A stretch of DNA of 64,000 nt. It comes from Pontederia crassipes. Lineage: Eukaryota > Streptophyta > Magnoliopsida > Commelinales > Pontederiaceae. The DNA lies in the NCBI GenBank assembly GCA_030549335.1, contig CM060189.1, positions 54,979,453 through 55,043,452 on the forward strand. Direction: 5' to 3'. The notes under the pieces are model-generated. The model ran no database searches, was not told the origin of the DNA, and was given only the letters and a program-made list of their open reading frames with translations. Every line of letters begins with the position of its first letter. Position 1 is the stretch's first letter. Shown one piece after another: positions 36,736-51,181 of the stretch. A program made the translations under genes and the position numbers.

Positions 36736-37221
36736 CTTTGCGCTAAAGTTTAATATTGATGTGTGATGATCATTCTGAGAAGCGTGCTAAAATTATTTCA
36801 TGAAATGTTAATTTATTAATATATTTATAATTAATATATATTTTCATATCCGTATCTTACTTTTTTTAAAAAAATATCATACCTCGTACTTGTAGTGGGT
36901 ACCGGAGCTGCACCGGTACCTACGCAACATATATGAACACTTCTAGGCTTCACGAGTCAACGCAAGCGAAAACTGATTCTGTTATCATGTCAACCAATTT
37001 TGTTACTACAAATATAATTCTCTTTAAAATTAAAAAAAAGATAAAAGGAAGTGACTGCACCCCATGCAACTTCTCCTCACCCATCCACCCAAAGAAGGTA
37101 AAGGCAAAAAGGTTGGTCGCCATCATAAGTGTAAAGAATGAAAACTAAATAGAAAATAATCAAGTGAAGTATCGAAGAACATTAAATAGAAAAATATTCA
37201 CTAGAAAGTAACACAAAACAA
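36736..37221. repeat. long repeat block left of copy B
   Basis: Another block of the long repeat family, interrupted by the SINE at 37,222. It continues into copy B after the SINE. In copy A the matching flank is replaced by plastid-derived DNA. Confidence 0.55.
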
Positions 37222-37397
37222 CAACAATAACAAAGCCTTATCCCACTAGGTGGGGTCGGCTACATGGACCATACGACGTCATATTCGTTGATCCATGTTC
37301 ATGAGATTCGACAGGGTTTTACGCTGGCTGGCGGGGCCTAACACAACCCTCCTCCTTTATCCGGGCTTGGGACCGGCTATAAAACATATGCGGAGTT
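37222..37397 (-). mobile_element. SINE, TTG-tailed plant family (antisense)
   Basis: Third SINE copy in the window, (CAA)n on the left and GCGGAGTT on the right. It is flanked by AGAAAGTAACACAAAACAA at 37,203-37,221 and again at 37,398-37,416, a perfect 19 bp target duplication. Confidence 0.9.
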
Positions 37398-37464
37398 AGA
37401 AAGTAACACAAAACAATGTGAAATTTTTATGCTTAGCACTAATGAATAAGGAAAAGAAGAAAAT

Positions 37465-39333
37465 AAAGCCAACATCATTAACCAGCAATAACTAAGATAT
37501 CCCATCCAACCTATCTATATTTATGCTCTACTTAAAAAGAAATCAACTTATGAAATGTTAACTTATTGCATATATTTATAATTAATATATATTTCCATAT
37601 CCGTACTTTATTTTTTTTAGAAAAATAGTTGTACTGGATACCTATATTACACCCGTACCTATATGAACACTTCCAAGCATCGCACGGGTCATTGCAAGCT
37701 ACAAATGATCCCATGGTAATGGCGACCCATTTTATTACTACAAATATTACTCTGTTTAATTTTTTTTAAAAAAGCTAAAGGAGGTGGCTGCAACCCCTCG
37801 GATACCTCAGGTGTGGATGGCGATTCTCCCCACCCACCCAAAAAAGGCATGGGCAAAACGGTGGGTGGCCGCCAGAGGGTGAGGGATAAAAATTAAACAA
37901 AAAATAACCAAGTGAAGTTTTCATTGATCAAAGAAGAACATTGACTAAGATGGTTTATCCATCCAAAGGCATCCTATCTATATCTATATTTATGCTTTCT
38001 ATTTACAAAGAAAAGTTATGATCCTGAAGGAGAATCTACAGATATATTGTGATCCTTCCTATTGACACAAAACTTTCAAATCAATTTAAAACATTGGAAT
38101 ACAAGGCTTCTTTCATAACAAGAGCATGTAACAAGATGGAGGAGAATAAAAGACACACCACCATGCACAAGAGATCAACAACACATTTCTCCATGTCATT
38201 ATATATGATATCGAAGACATGATAGAAAAACGAAGACGAAAAGTTCACAAACGAAATGCAAAACTAAAGGATAGGTAAGTATCACATGTATTCATGAATT
38301 TACATCCTCGCTCTTGCCTTGATGATCGCTAGAAAAGAACACAAAAGGAGAAACTTTTATGCTTAGCGCTAAGGTTTGGTATTGATGTGTGATGATCCTT
38401 TTGAGAAGCTTGTATGCTAAAATTGTGTTGTGAAACAATTATGATATTGATTATAATTTGATTTATGAAATGTTAAAACTCATTAATATATACATAGGGG
38501 TTGGGGATTGTGTGGACCCAAATGAGATCCACACAAATGGACTACCACTCATGTATAGATAAGATATAAAATCATTATAAATTTATTTTAAAAGATGTTT
38601 ATCAAGAATATGTGGATCCACACATGTGGACCCATTTGTGTGGATCCACATATTCCCTAAATCCATATATATATTAATTAATATAATTTTTATATTCGTA
38701 CCTTTTTAAAAAATGGTGGGTACCTATGCTAAACTTATACCTACGCAACATACATGAACACTTCCAGGCATCACACGAGTCAATGCAAGAGAAAATGATC
38801 CCATGATACATGACGACCAATTTTATTAGTATAAATATTATTCTATTTAATTTTAAAAAAAAAGATAAAGGGAGTGGTCGCAGCTCCATGTCCCATACAA
38901 CCGTAGGCCCATCCATCCAAAGAAGGGAAGGGTAAAAAGGTTGTTGGTGGTCGTTGAAGGTGTAAATGACGAAATTAAATAGAAAATAATCAAATGATTT
39001 CATTGATCAAAGAAGAACATTAAATAGAAAAATATTCACTAGAAAGTAACACAAAACAAGGAGAAACATTTACACTTAGCGCTAGTGGATAAGGGAAAGA
39101 AAAAAATAAAGTCATCGTCATTAACCAACAATTAAGATGGTTTACTCATCCAACTAACATCCTATCTATATTTATGCTCTCTCAAAAAAGAAATCAACTT
39201 ATGAACCGATAACTTATTGTCTATATTTATAAATAGTATATTTCTGTATCCGTACTTTATTTTTTTTTAAAAAAATTATCTGTACTTTATTGCACTCGTA
39301 CTTACGCAACATATATGAACACTTCCAAGCGGG
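37465..39333. repeat. long repeat blocks and MITE-like element (copy B)
   Basis: Counterpart of 2,199-4,085. The MITE-like element is at about 38,498-38,665. No gene. Confidence 0.6.
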
Positions 39334-39426
39334 TGCATGAAGCATGCCTTGAGGGTAAATATGGGTAACTTTGACTTGGTAGGACACGTTTTAATAAAAC
39401 CATTATCTTACACAAGTGCAAGGATG

Positions 39427-39491
<65 letters not shown>

Positions 39492-39872
39492 GCATGCCTT
39501 GAATTAGTTCCACATATATAAGTCACGAAAGTGATGCTAAGTATATATATGAGAATATGTCCTTGTTCAGGTGTGACATATTTTGAGAATACCGTGCAAG
39601 CAAAGGTCCATAATAAAAAATATCATGATCAGGAATGTTGCATATGATATCAGAGCCACTCCGCGTGAACCTTTATGCATTGTGGGATGCGATAACTCAA
39701 CGAAAACGTTGAGTCCCCTAAGGGAGGAAGGATGTATGAGACATGTCTTGAATTAATTTCACATATTTAAGTCACGAGAGATATACTGGACATATATGAA
39801 AACATGTTGTTCAGATGATGCTTTTTGAGAAAATCATGATACATGTTACATTCATTGATCTGGAATATGACA
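39334..39872 (+). mobile_element. TRIM-type LTR fossil (copy B)
   Basis: Counterpart of 4,086-4,617. The primer site reads TATGATATCAGAGCC (39,643), closer to the family norm than in copy A. A long (TA)n tract (about 39,427-39,487) replaces the region between the first and second LTR-like blocks. Degraded, non-coding. Confidence 0.6.
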
Positions 39873-42800
39873 TGGCATCACACGGGTCACTGCTTACATG
39901 GGGACCAATTTTATTACTAAAAGTATTATTTTGTTTATTTTTTTTAAAAGGATAAGGATACCTTAAATGAGAGTGGTGATGCTCCCCACCCACCCACCCA
40001 AAGACGACAAGGACAAAATGTTGGGTGATTGTCCGAGGGTGAGGGATAAAAATTAAATGGAAAATAATCAAGTGAAATTTTCATTGATCAAAGAACATAA
40101 AATAGAAAATAATTAAGGAAGAGTTAAGATAATGAAGGAGAAAATAATAAATAGAGATATAGTGATCATTCCTACCAATGCAAAACTTTCAAATTAACAC
40201 GGGGCTTCCTTTATAACAAGAGCATGAAACAATATGGAGGAAAAAAACACACCGCCATGCACAAGAGATCAACAACACATTTCTCCATACCCTATATCTT
40301 AGGTGGATACATCGAAGACAACATAGAAATACGACGACAAAAGATTCGCAAGCAGAATGCAAAAGTAAAGAACAGATAAATATCACTCTATCCATGCATT
40401 TACCCGTCACTAGAAAATAACACAAAACAACGAGAAATCTTTATGCATAGCGCTAATGGATCAAGGAAAAGAAAAACAAGGACTAGGATGATTTACCCAT
40501 ATAGGAGCATCCTATCTATATTCATGCCTTCTATTTACAAGTTAAAATCATGAAGGAGAAAATAATCAACAGAGCTTTTTTTAGAAGATCAACACAGCTA
40601 TTGTGATCCATCCTATTGATGCAAAACTTTCAAATTAGTTGAAAACTTGACTTCTTTCAGAACAAGAGCATGAAACAAGATGGAGGGTCAAAGAAAGCAC
40701 CCGACATGCACAAGAGATCAACATCACATCTCTCCATGTCACCCTATCTTAGGAGGAAGATATCATAGACAAGATAGAAAAACGAAAACGAGAAGTTCAC
40801 AAGTGGAATGCAAAACTAACAGACCAAATAGATATCACTCAGAATTCATGCAATTACCTCCTGGCTCTTGTGTTGATTATCAATAGAAAATAACACAAAA
40901 GGAGAAATTTTTATGCTTGGAGCTAATGGATTAGGGAAAGAGCTAATTGATCAATGAAAGAACAAACAAAACCAACGTCATTAACCAGCAAGGACAAAGA
41001 TGTTTTACTCGCGCAGAGACATCCTATCTATATTTGTGCTCTCTATCTACAAGGAAAAGATTAGATAATGAAAGAGAAAATAATCAGCAGAGCTATTGTG
41101 ATCCTCCCTATCGATGCAGAACTTTCAAATCAGTTGAAAACATTGGAACACAAGGATTCTTTCTAAACAAGAGAATGAAACAAGATGGAGGGGAATAAAA
41201 AGCACATCGCCATGCTCACAAGATCAACAAACACATTTCTCCATGTCACCCTTGGGTGGAAGATATTGAAGAGGAGATAGAAAAATGAAGACGAAAAGTT
41301 CACAAGCGGAATGCAAAACTAAACGACAGATAAATATAACTCATATTCATGCATTTACCTCTTCGTTCTTTCCTTCATGATCATTAGAAAATAACACAAA
41401 AGGAGATATCTTTATGATTAGCTCTAATGGATTAGGGAAAGAAAAAAGAAAACCCACATCATTAAGCATCAAGGACTAATATGGTTTACCCATACAGAGG
41501 CACCCTTATATCTATGCTCTATTTACAAGTAAACATTTAGATCATGAACGAGAAAATAATCAGCAAAGATTGTGATCTATAGATGCAAAACTTTTGAATC
41601 AATTGAAAACATTGGAACATAAGGCTTCTCTCGTAACAAAGGCATGAAACATGATAGAGGGGAATAAAAGTACACCATGCACAATAGATCGACAACACAT
41701 TTCTCCATGTCACCATAGAAGATATCGAAGACAAAATAGAAAAACAACAAATAAATATCACTCGAAGTTCACAAGCGGAATGCAAAACTAAAGAAAAGAT
41801 AAATATCACACAAATTCATGCATTTACCTCCTCATTCTTGCCTTCATGAGCACTAGAGAATAACACAAAAGAAGGTGAAATCTTTATGCTTAGTAGATCA
41901 GGGAAACAAAAAACAGAACCAGCAAGGACTAAGATGGTTTATCCATCCAGAAGCATCCAATCTATATTTATGCTCTTTATTTACAAGTAAAAATTAAGAT
42001 CACGAAGGAGAAAATAATCAGCAAAGACATTGTGAATACTTCTTATTGATGCAAAACTTTAACATCAATTGAGAACACATGACTTTAACTAGAGCATGAA
42101 ACAATATGCAGGGGAACAAAAAGCACACTGCCGTGCACAAGAGATCAGTAACACATTTCTCCATGTCACCGTAGAAGATATCAAAGACAAGACAAAAAAC
42201 CGAAGACGAAAAGTCCACAAGCGGAACGCAAAACTAAAGGACAGATAAATATCCATCGTATTCATACATTTATCTACTTCTTGCCTTCATGGTCACTAGA
42301 AAATAACACAAAAGAAAAGAAATATTTATGTATAGCTCTAAAGGATCAGGGAAAGAAAAAACAAAACCAGCATCATTATGCAGCAAAGGCTAGGATGATT
42401 TACCCATCCTATCTATATTTATGCTCTGTATTTACAAGGAAAAGTTAAAATCAAGAATGAGAAAATAATTGTGATCCATCCTATAGATGCAAAACTTTCA
42501 AATTAATTGAACACATTGTAACACATGGCTTCTTTCATAACAAGAGCATGAAACAAGATGGAGGGGGAAAACGCACACCACCATCACACGAGATCAACAA
42601 CAAATTTCTCCATGTCACAATATCTTGGTGAAGGACAATAAAGAAAGAAGACAAAAAGTTCACAAGTGGAATGTAAACTAAAGGACAGATAAATATCACT
42701 CGCATTCATGCACTTACCTCCTAGCTCTTGACTTTATGATCACTAAAAAATAACACAAAAGGAGAAATCTTTACGCTTAGGGCTAACGGATCAGGGAAAG

Positions 42801-45010
42801 AAAATAAAACCAGTGTCATTAACCAGCAAGGAATAAGATGGTTTTCCCATCTAGACGCATCCTATCAACATTTATGCTCTCAATTTACAAGGAAAAGGTA
42901 AGATCATGAAGGAGGAAATAATCAGCAGAGATATTGTGATATTTATTATCGATGCAAAACTTTCAAATCAGTTGAAAACATTAGAGCATAGGGCTTCTTT
43001 CATAACAAGGGCATGAAAAAAAAAAGAACATCAAACAAGATGGAGCAGAAAAAAGCACACTGCCATGCACAAGAGATCAAAAGCACATTTCTTCTTGTCA
43101 CCATATCTTAGGTGGAAGACATCAAAGACAAGATAGAAAAACAAAAACAAAAAGTTCACAAGAGAAATGCAAAAGTAAAGGACATTTAAATATCACTCGT
43201 ATTCATGAACTTACTTCCTCGCTATTGACTTTATGATCACTAGAAAATAACACAAAAGGAGAAATAGAGCTAACGGATCAGGGGAAAAAACAAGACCAGT
43301 GTCATTAACCAGCAAGGAATAAGATGGTTTACCCATCCAGAGGCATCCTATCAACATTTATGCTCTTTATTTACAAGGAAAGGTTAAGATCATGGAGGAA
43401 ATAAACAGCAGAGATATTGTGATATTTCAAATCAGTTGAAAACATTAAAACACAAGGCTTTTTTCATAACAAGGGCATGAAAGAAAAACAAGAACATCAA
43501 ACAAGATGGAGGGGAAAAAAGCACACTGCCATGCACATGAGATCAAAAGACATTTCTCCTTGTCACCACATCTTAGGTGGAAGACATTGAAGACAAGATA
43601 GAAAAACAAAGACAAAATGTTCACAAGCGGAATGCAAAACTGAAGGACATTTAACTATCACTCGTATTCATGCACTTACCTCCTCTCTCTTGAGTTTATG
43701 ATCACTAGAAAATAACACAAAAGGAGGAATCTTTATGCTTAGAGCTAACGGATCAGGGAAAAAAATAAAACCAGTGTCATTAACATCCGGAGGCATCGTA
43801 TCAACATTTATGCTCTTTATTTACAAGGAAAAGTTAAGATCATGAAGGAGGAAATAAACAGCAGAGATATTGTGATATTTCAAATCAGTTGAAAACATTA
43901 GAACACAAGGCTTTTTCTCATAACAAGGGCGTGAAAGAAAAACAAGAACATCAAACAAGATGGAGGGGAAAAAAGCACACTGCCATGCACATGAGATCAA
44001 AAGATATTTCTCCTTCTCACCATATCTTAGGTGGAAGACATTGAAGACAAGATAGAAAAACAAAGACAAAAACTTCACAAGCGGAATGCAAAACTGAAGG
44101 ATATTTAACTATCACTCGTATTCATGCACTTACCTCCTCTCTCTTGACTTTATGATCACTAGAAAATAACACAAAAGGAGGAATCTTTATGCTTAGAGCT
44201 AACGGATCAGGGAAAAAAAATAAAACCAGTGTCATTAACATCCAGAGGCATCCTATCAACATTTATGCTCTTTATTTACAAGGAAAAGTTAAGATCATGA
44301 AGGAGGAAATAAACAGCAGAGATATTGTGATATTTCAAATCAGTTGAAAACATTAGAACACAAGGCTTTTTCTCATAACAAGGTCATGAAAGAAAAACAA
44401 GAACATCAAACAAGATGGAGGGGAAAAAAGCACACTGCCATGCACATGAGATCAAAAGATATTTCTCCTTGTCACCATATCTTAGGTGGAAGACATTGAA
44501 GACAAGATAGAAAAACAAAGACAAAAACTTCACAAGCGGAATGCAAAACTGGACATTTAAATATCACTCGTATTCATGCACTTACCTCCTCGCTCTTGAC
44601 TTTATGATGACTAGAAAATAACACAAAAGGAGTAATCTTTATGCTTAGAACTAACGGATCAGGGAAAAAATAAAACCAGTGTCATTAACCAGCAAGTAAT
44701 CAGATGGTTTACCCATCCGGAGGCATCCTATCAACATTTATGTTCTCTATCTACAAGGAAAAGTTAAGATCATGAAAGAGGAAATAAACAACAGAGATAT
44801 TGTGACATTTATTATCATGCAAAACTTTCAAATCCGTTGAAAACATTAGAACACAGGGCTTCTTTCATAACAAGGGTCTGGAGAAAATAACAAGAACAAG
44901 AAACAAGATGGAGGGGAAAACAGCACACCGCCATGCACAAGAGATCAAAAGCACATTTCTCCTTGTCACCATATCTTAGAAAACTAAATGCATAACTAAA
45001 AAATAAGAAC
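39873..45010 (-). repeat. tandem array of ~460 bp units (copy B)
   Basis: Anchors near 40,236, 40,680, 41,190, 41,650, 42,110, 42,560, 43,040, 43,505, 43,960, 44,418 and 44,910, one more than in copy A. The extra unit belongs to the youngest subfamily at the right. As in copy A the array abuts a NEMP exon 7 remnant at about 45,006-45,180. Confidence 0.85.
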
Positions 45011-45180
45011 AACATAAACTATCAGGGCCCATTCAACAAAAATAGTAATGCCAGAATCTACCAAGCTTTCTTCTGTCAGGACAAATTTTCAAACACCCCA
45101 ATAACCAAACCACGCTCTAGCATCAGAAGACAAATTTTCGAACACCCCAAATAATCAAACCACGCTCTTCCATCACAAGG
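45006..45180 (-). pseudogene. NEMP-like exon 7 remnant (copy B)
   Basis: Counterpart of 9,280-9,455, with the same tandem duplication inside it and the same words (FVLTEESLVDSG on the minus strand). It reads straight into the 460 bp array. Confidence 0.55.
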
Positions 45181-45979
45181 CACATCAGAAGAATCATACG
45201 CAATTGCAGTTGAACTATGATTATTAGAAGTGATAAGATGATAGACGCCCAATCAGCAAAATAAAATAAAAAAAGAAAACAAGTGAAATTCAACAAATGA
45301 CCCTACAAGGGAAGTAGCGTGACCATGAATTTGTTAAACATGGAATTAAGTAACAATCATTTGGAAGAAAAAAGTCAAAGCCTTTTTTGTCCTCTTTTCC
45401 TTTCTCATCTTTCAAGGGTTAAAGCTGGATGTTAGGACCTTAATAATACAATGAACACTTCTCAATTTCAAGGGTCAAAGCTGGATGTTAGGTCCTTAAT
45501 AATACAATGAACACTTCTCAAATAATAATAATACAATGAGCAACCACAATAGTCGTAAGTATAACAAGAACACAATAGACTAAATATATTAAACACAAAA
45601 ACAAATACTGACATCTGGAAAGTAACAAGTTGACATGAGTCATGACTGGTAAAGTTTCATACCAACATAAAAAAGAAAAAGAAAATTCCTGCAGCAGGAA
45701 ATATACTTGCTGCACATTTACAAAGTCAGTGCATGGCAAATGAAACCTTAAAAGGTTGACCTACAAATGAGCATTTAGTTCCCTGGTCAGCACAAGAAAT
45801 CATCGATAAGAAATATTTTGTATTCTGCATTTGCAATAAGCGATTTTTTTTCTTTTCTGAACGAGAGTAAGCAAGTAATTAATCAAGTCTCGATTATATA
45901 GATAGAATTAAAAGTACAGATAGATCTCACAGAAAAAGCAGAGAGAAATTTTCCTTATAAAATTTCAGAGAAACTAACA

Positions 45980-47599
45980 TATGTGCATGTCTTCAGTCAT
46001 GCCTATCTCAAAAAGAATTTTACGCAATAACCTAGATAGACAACGTAAAAGAAATATTCCAACACCCACCTGCCAAAGGGAAACAACTATAGTACCACAT
46101 TGACTGCCAGTAAAGATGAATGGAGGAAATGGATTAGCAAATATTAGAAGGTGAAAACTTGCAACAGAAGAGAAAGCAAAAATTGCAAGAGAACTCCTTC
46201 TCCTGTAGGAAGTATATTGATACCCTGCAACATAAGAATTCAAATGCAAAAGAAAAAAAAAACATGCATAGGACAACTATTAATGGCAATATTTTACCTT
46301 CTCTTTTGGCTTTTGCTTTTTCTTTCAGTCTGAGAAATGGCTAAAGCAAGTGTTTGGAAAAAGCTACACTTATGTACTATCATTTAATATCATTCGTCTC
46401 TCAGCATTACATCTGCCTTATGAATTTCTCTTAGCATCAGCATATGACTATAGTTTAGCAAAACACATTACAAACTAATATTGGGAGTAGTAAAGTTAAC
46501 TAGCCAAACATAAAAAGGAAGTTGTCTACATCACATGTTTGAATATAGGAGAAGAATGTTAAATGGTATATCACCCTCTCTATGTCAATATCAACTAAGA
46601 TGGACAATTTCTGTTGCATAATTTTGCATGTGTCCTGAATCGTGGGTCAAGGATTGTAATCTCAGTTGTCAACTGGCAGAAGCACAAAAAATGAATAAGA
46701 CAGGTTGGAAAAGACAATCACACTGTGGTGATTTAGCATAGGAAAGCATATACAAATCCATGTTAATAGAATCATTAATAATGAACATACAGCATTTAAC
46801 AATGCATTTGAGTTGCCTGATTTATATCTATATTCTGTCAACTGACATAATGTAAAAATTGGCAAGTAACAACTTTTTTTTTTGAGTAACAACTATGCAA
46901 CAAACAGACAAGTTGTGAGAGGAATACACCTCAGAGTTCAGGAATCACTCTGAGATGAAGATCTAGCCATAAATATGATTGCAAGCTACAAATACATGAG
47001 TCTTGATAAATAATTAAAGCGTCCACAAGCTCACCTTAGCCATAAGTGTGAGCCATCATCATCTTAACCATCTCAAGGCGAGAAAAATGACCCGATTTCA
47101 CAGAAACTCTGCAAGAAAAAGCCTTATGAAGTAAGCTACATATCAAGGACTTGAAAAAGTTTGTAGTAGGAGGAAGAGGGTTTGGAGTGGGAGCAGTTCT
47201 TTACTTGTGAAAGCAGAGATCGATTGTTTGCAGGAGGAAAAGGGCGTCGCCGTGGGTGACAGAGATGTGGACCTTGAGGGCGTGGGCGTACTTGGACGGG
47301 TTGCGGAGGCGGGAGAGGCCGCGGAAGCAGGGACGATCGCAGGTGAAGGCGCGATGCCGGGGCGAATGCCAGGCGATTCGTCGACCGCCACGCCTGGAGG
47401 CAGCAGGCGGAACTTGGAAGGATGCGGGAGTACTGCCGACGTGCAGATGAGTCCTGATCGCGGATTGGAGGGGAATGGAGGAGAGCAGCTCAGAAGGTGT
47501 TTGCGAAGTTGTACCTGTGACATCGCCGGCGGCGGCAGAGAGGGAAGAAGTAGTGAGACACGAGGAGGACGGTGAGGATGAGGGCAAAGAGGTTGGCAT
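45980..47599 (-). pseudogene. NEMP-like pseudogene copy B-I
   Basis: Counterpart of A-I without the SINE insertions nearby. Exon 1 is at 47,205-47,599 with LKVHISVTHGDALFLL; damaged exon 3 at 47,035-47,108; exon 5 at 46,166-46,224, with three more bases than A-I after LPTG but still one base short of the open frame; exon 6 at 45,980-46,069. Exons 2 and 4 are missing as in A-I, so those losses came before the segmental duplication. Confidence 0.78.
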
Positions 47600-48392
47600 G
47601 GATTTGAAACGTTTCTTGAGGCAGTTGGAACAACAATTTGAACTACAGAGATAGAAGCATATCCAATTGCAGTTGAACTATGATTATTAGAAGTAATAAG
47701 CTGATAGACACCCATTCAGCAAAATAAAATAAAAAAGAAAACAACTGAAATTCAACAAATGACCCTACAAGGGAAGTAGCATGACCATGAATTTGTCAAA
47801 CATAGAATTGAGTAACAATCATTTGGAAGAAAAAGGTCAAACCCTTTTTTTCTCTTTTCCATTCTCATCTTTCAAGGGTTAAAGCTGGGCGTTAGGACCT
47901 TAATAATACAATGAGCAGTTCTCAAAAAAAAAAAAAATACAATGAGCAACCACAATAGTCGTAAGTATAGCAACGACACAATACACTAAATGTATTAAGC
48001 ACAAAAACAAATACTGACATCTGGAAAGTAACGAGTTGACATGAGTCGTGACTGATAAAATTTCAAACCAACATAAAAAAAAGAAAAAGAAAATTCCTGC
48101 AGCAGGGCATGTACTTGCTGCACATTTACAAAGCCAGTGCATGGCAAAAGAAACCTTTAGAAGGTAGACCTGCAAATGAGCATTTAGTTCCCTGGGCAGC
48201 ACAAGAAATCATCGTTAAAAAATATTTTGTATTCTGCATTTGCAATAAGCGATTTTTTTTTCTTTTCTGAATGAGAGTAAGCAAGTAATTAATAAAGTCT
48301 CAATCATATAGATCCAAAAAAAAGTACAGATAAACTTCACAGAAAAAGTAGCGAGAAATTTTCCTTATAAAATTTCAGAGAAACTAACATAC

Positions 48393-50935
48393 AGGATTGT
48401 GCATGTCTTCAGTTATGCCTATCTCAACAAGAATTATACACAATAACCTAGATAATGTGAAAGAAATATTCCTACACCCACCTGCCAAAGGGAAACAACT
48501 ATAGTACCACATTGAATGCCAGTAAAGATGAATGGAAGAAATGTATTAATAAATATTAGAAGGTGAAAACTCGCAAAAGAAGAGAAAGCAAAAATTGCAA
48601 GAGAACTTTTGAGTATAACAGTTAATGACAATATTTTACCTTCTCTTTTGGCTTTTGCTTTTTCTTTCAGTCTGAGAAATGGTTCAAGCAAGTGTTTAAA
48701 AAAAAGATTTACACTAATGTATTAACATTTGTCTCTAAGCATTATCTCTGCCTTATGAATTGCTTTTAGCATCACCATATGACTATAGTTTAGCAAAACA
48801 CATTACAAACTAATAACCGGAGTAGTAAAGTTAACTAACCAAACATAAAGGAAGTTGACTACATTAAATGTTTGAATATAGAAGAAGAATGCTGAATGTT
48901 ATATCACCCTCTCTATGTCAATATCAACTAAGATGGACAATTTGTATTACATAATTTTGCATGTGTCCTAAATCGTGGGTCAAGGATTGTAATCTCAGTT
49001 GTCAACTGGAAGAAGCATAAAAATGAATAAGAGAGGTTGGAAACCACATTGTGGTGATTTAGTATAAGCAATCATCTTATACAAATCCATGTTAATAGAA
49101 TCATTAATAATGAACAATGCATTTGAGTTGCCTGATTTATATCTATATTCAGCCAACTGATTTAACAGAAGAATTGGCAAGTAACCACTTTTTTTTTTTG
49201 AGAAGGAAGTAATAATAACTATGCAACAAACAGACAAGTTCTCAGAGGAATACAAGTCAAAGTTTAGGAATCACTCCGCTATGAAGATCTAGCTATAAAT
49301 ATGATTGCATGCTACAAAATACATACGGCATGAGAAATAATTAAAGCGTCCACAACCTCACCTGAAATAGGACCATGAGTATGACAAGGATGATGCCTAA
49401 GGTCATGTCTCCACCATAGTATAATACCACTGGCTCAAGCAAGTGGTTGAAAAAATTTACACTGAGGTATTATCATTTAATATCATTCGTCTCTAAGCAT
49501 TACATCTGCCTTATGAATTGCTTTTAGCATCACCATATGACTATAGTTTAGCAAAACACATTACAAACTAATAACCGGAGTAGTAAAGTTAACTAGCCAA
49601 ACATAAAAGGGAAGTTGTCTACATCAAATGTTTGAATATAGGAGAAGAATGCTGAATGGTATATCACCCTTTCTATGTCAATATCAACTAAGATGGACAA
49701 TTTCTATTACATAATTCTGCATGTGTCCTGAATCGTGGGTCAAGTATTGTAATCTCAGTTGTCAACTGGCAGAAGCACAAAAAATGAATAAGAAGGGTTG
49801 CAAATCCATGTTAATAGAATCATTAATAACGAACATCCAGCATTTAACAATGCATTTGAGTTGCCTGATTTATTCCTATATTCTGCCAACTGACACAATG
49901 GAAGAATTGGCAAGTAAAAACTTTATTTTTTAGTATTTTTGTTTATCTTTTTTTCTTAGAAGGAAGTAACAACAACTATGCAACAAACAGACAAGTTGTC
50001 AGAGGAATACAACTCAAAGTTTAAGAATCATTCCGATATGAAGATCTAGCCATAAATATGATTGCAGGCTACAAATTCATGAGGCTTGATAAATAATTAA
50101 AGCGTCCACAAACTCACCTTAGTATAATACCACTGAAAGTGTGAGCCATCATCATCATAACCACTCCCAAGGCGAGAAAAATGACCTGACTTAACAGAAA
50201 CTCTGCAAGAAAAGGCCTTGTGAAGTAAGATCACTGACTTCTCAAGAAAAAAAAAAAGATCAATGACTTGAAACAATTCGTAGTACTGAAGAATACTTAA
50301 CAGAAGTAGAGCTGATTAGCTATTCATCTTCTTGGGTCGACACCGCCACGATCAGCGAAGAGTCGGGTGGCATCCACACGTAAAGAATCCCGTCTTCATA
50401 AGGCGAGATGCTGCTTGACCATTTCATCAAATTCGTGTAAGAATGGATTTAAAAAGACGGCGGAAGAATAAGCAATTACATCTAATGTAGCATAAAGAAA
50501 AGAAAGAATTAGGGTTTGGAGCGGGAGCAGTTCTTTACTTGCGAAAGCAGAGATCGATTGTCTGCAGGAGGAAGAGAACGTCGCCGTGGGCGATGGAGAT
50601 GTGGACCTTGAGGGCGTGCGCGTACTTGGACGGGCTGCGGAGGCGGGAGAGGCCGCGGAAGCGGGGGCGGTCGCAGGTGAGGGGACGATGCCAGGGCGAG
50701 CGCCAGGGGATTCGTCAACCACCACGGCCGGAGGCAGCAGGCGCAACTTGGAAGGATGCGGGAGCACTGTCGACGTGAAGACGAGTCCTGATCGCGGATT
50801 GGAGGGGACAGGAGGAGAGCAGCTCAGAAGGTGTTTGCGAAGTTGTACCTGTGACGTCGCCGGCGGCAGCGAAACGGAAGAAGGAATGAGACGCGAGGAG
50901 GAGGACGATGAGGACGGGGGCGAAGAGGTTGGCAT
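48393..50935 (-). pseudogene. NEMP-like pseudogene copy B-II
   Basis: Counterpart of A-II. Exon 6 is at 48,393-48,481 (EDMHNP, GTATGT donor), exon 4 at 49,362-49,429, exon 3 at 50,118-50,202 and exon 1 at 50,539-50,935. Exon 2 (about 50,326-50,421) has lost its 5' half in a deletion that joins GACCAT to TTCATC, removing the NASIRLGMCP codons and the splice acceptor. Intron DNA is again internally duplicated. Confidence 0.82.
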
Positions 50936-51181
50936 TGATTTGAAACGTTTCTTGATGCACTTGGCACAACGATTTGAACTAGAGAGATGGCAACGGTCAC
51001 GGGAGCGATGGAGGTTCAAACTGCACCCACAAAAACTACTAATGTAATAAATATATATATATATTGATTAACTTGAATTTTAGAAAATGCGAAAGAGTTA
51101 TAAATATATATATATATAGCAATTAATTAAAAACTGACTTATTTTTTTATATTACATCTTGAACATTTTATTTTTTATATT

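Noticed and set aside
39427-39487. Long TA tract as a functional element
   Set aside because: Plain dinucleotide microsatellite, variable between copies.
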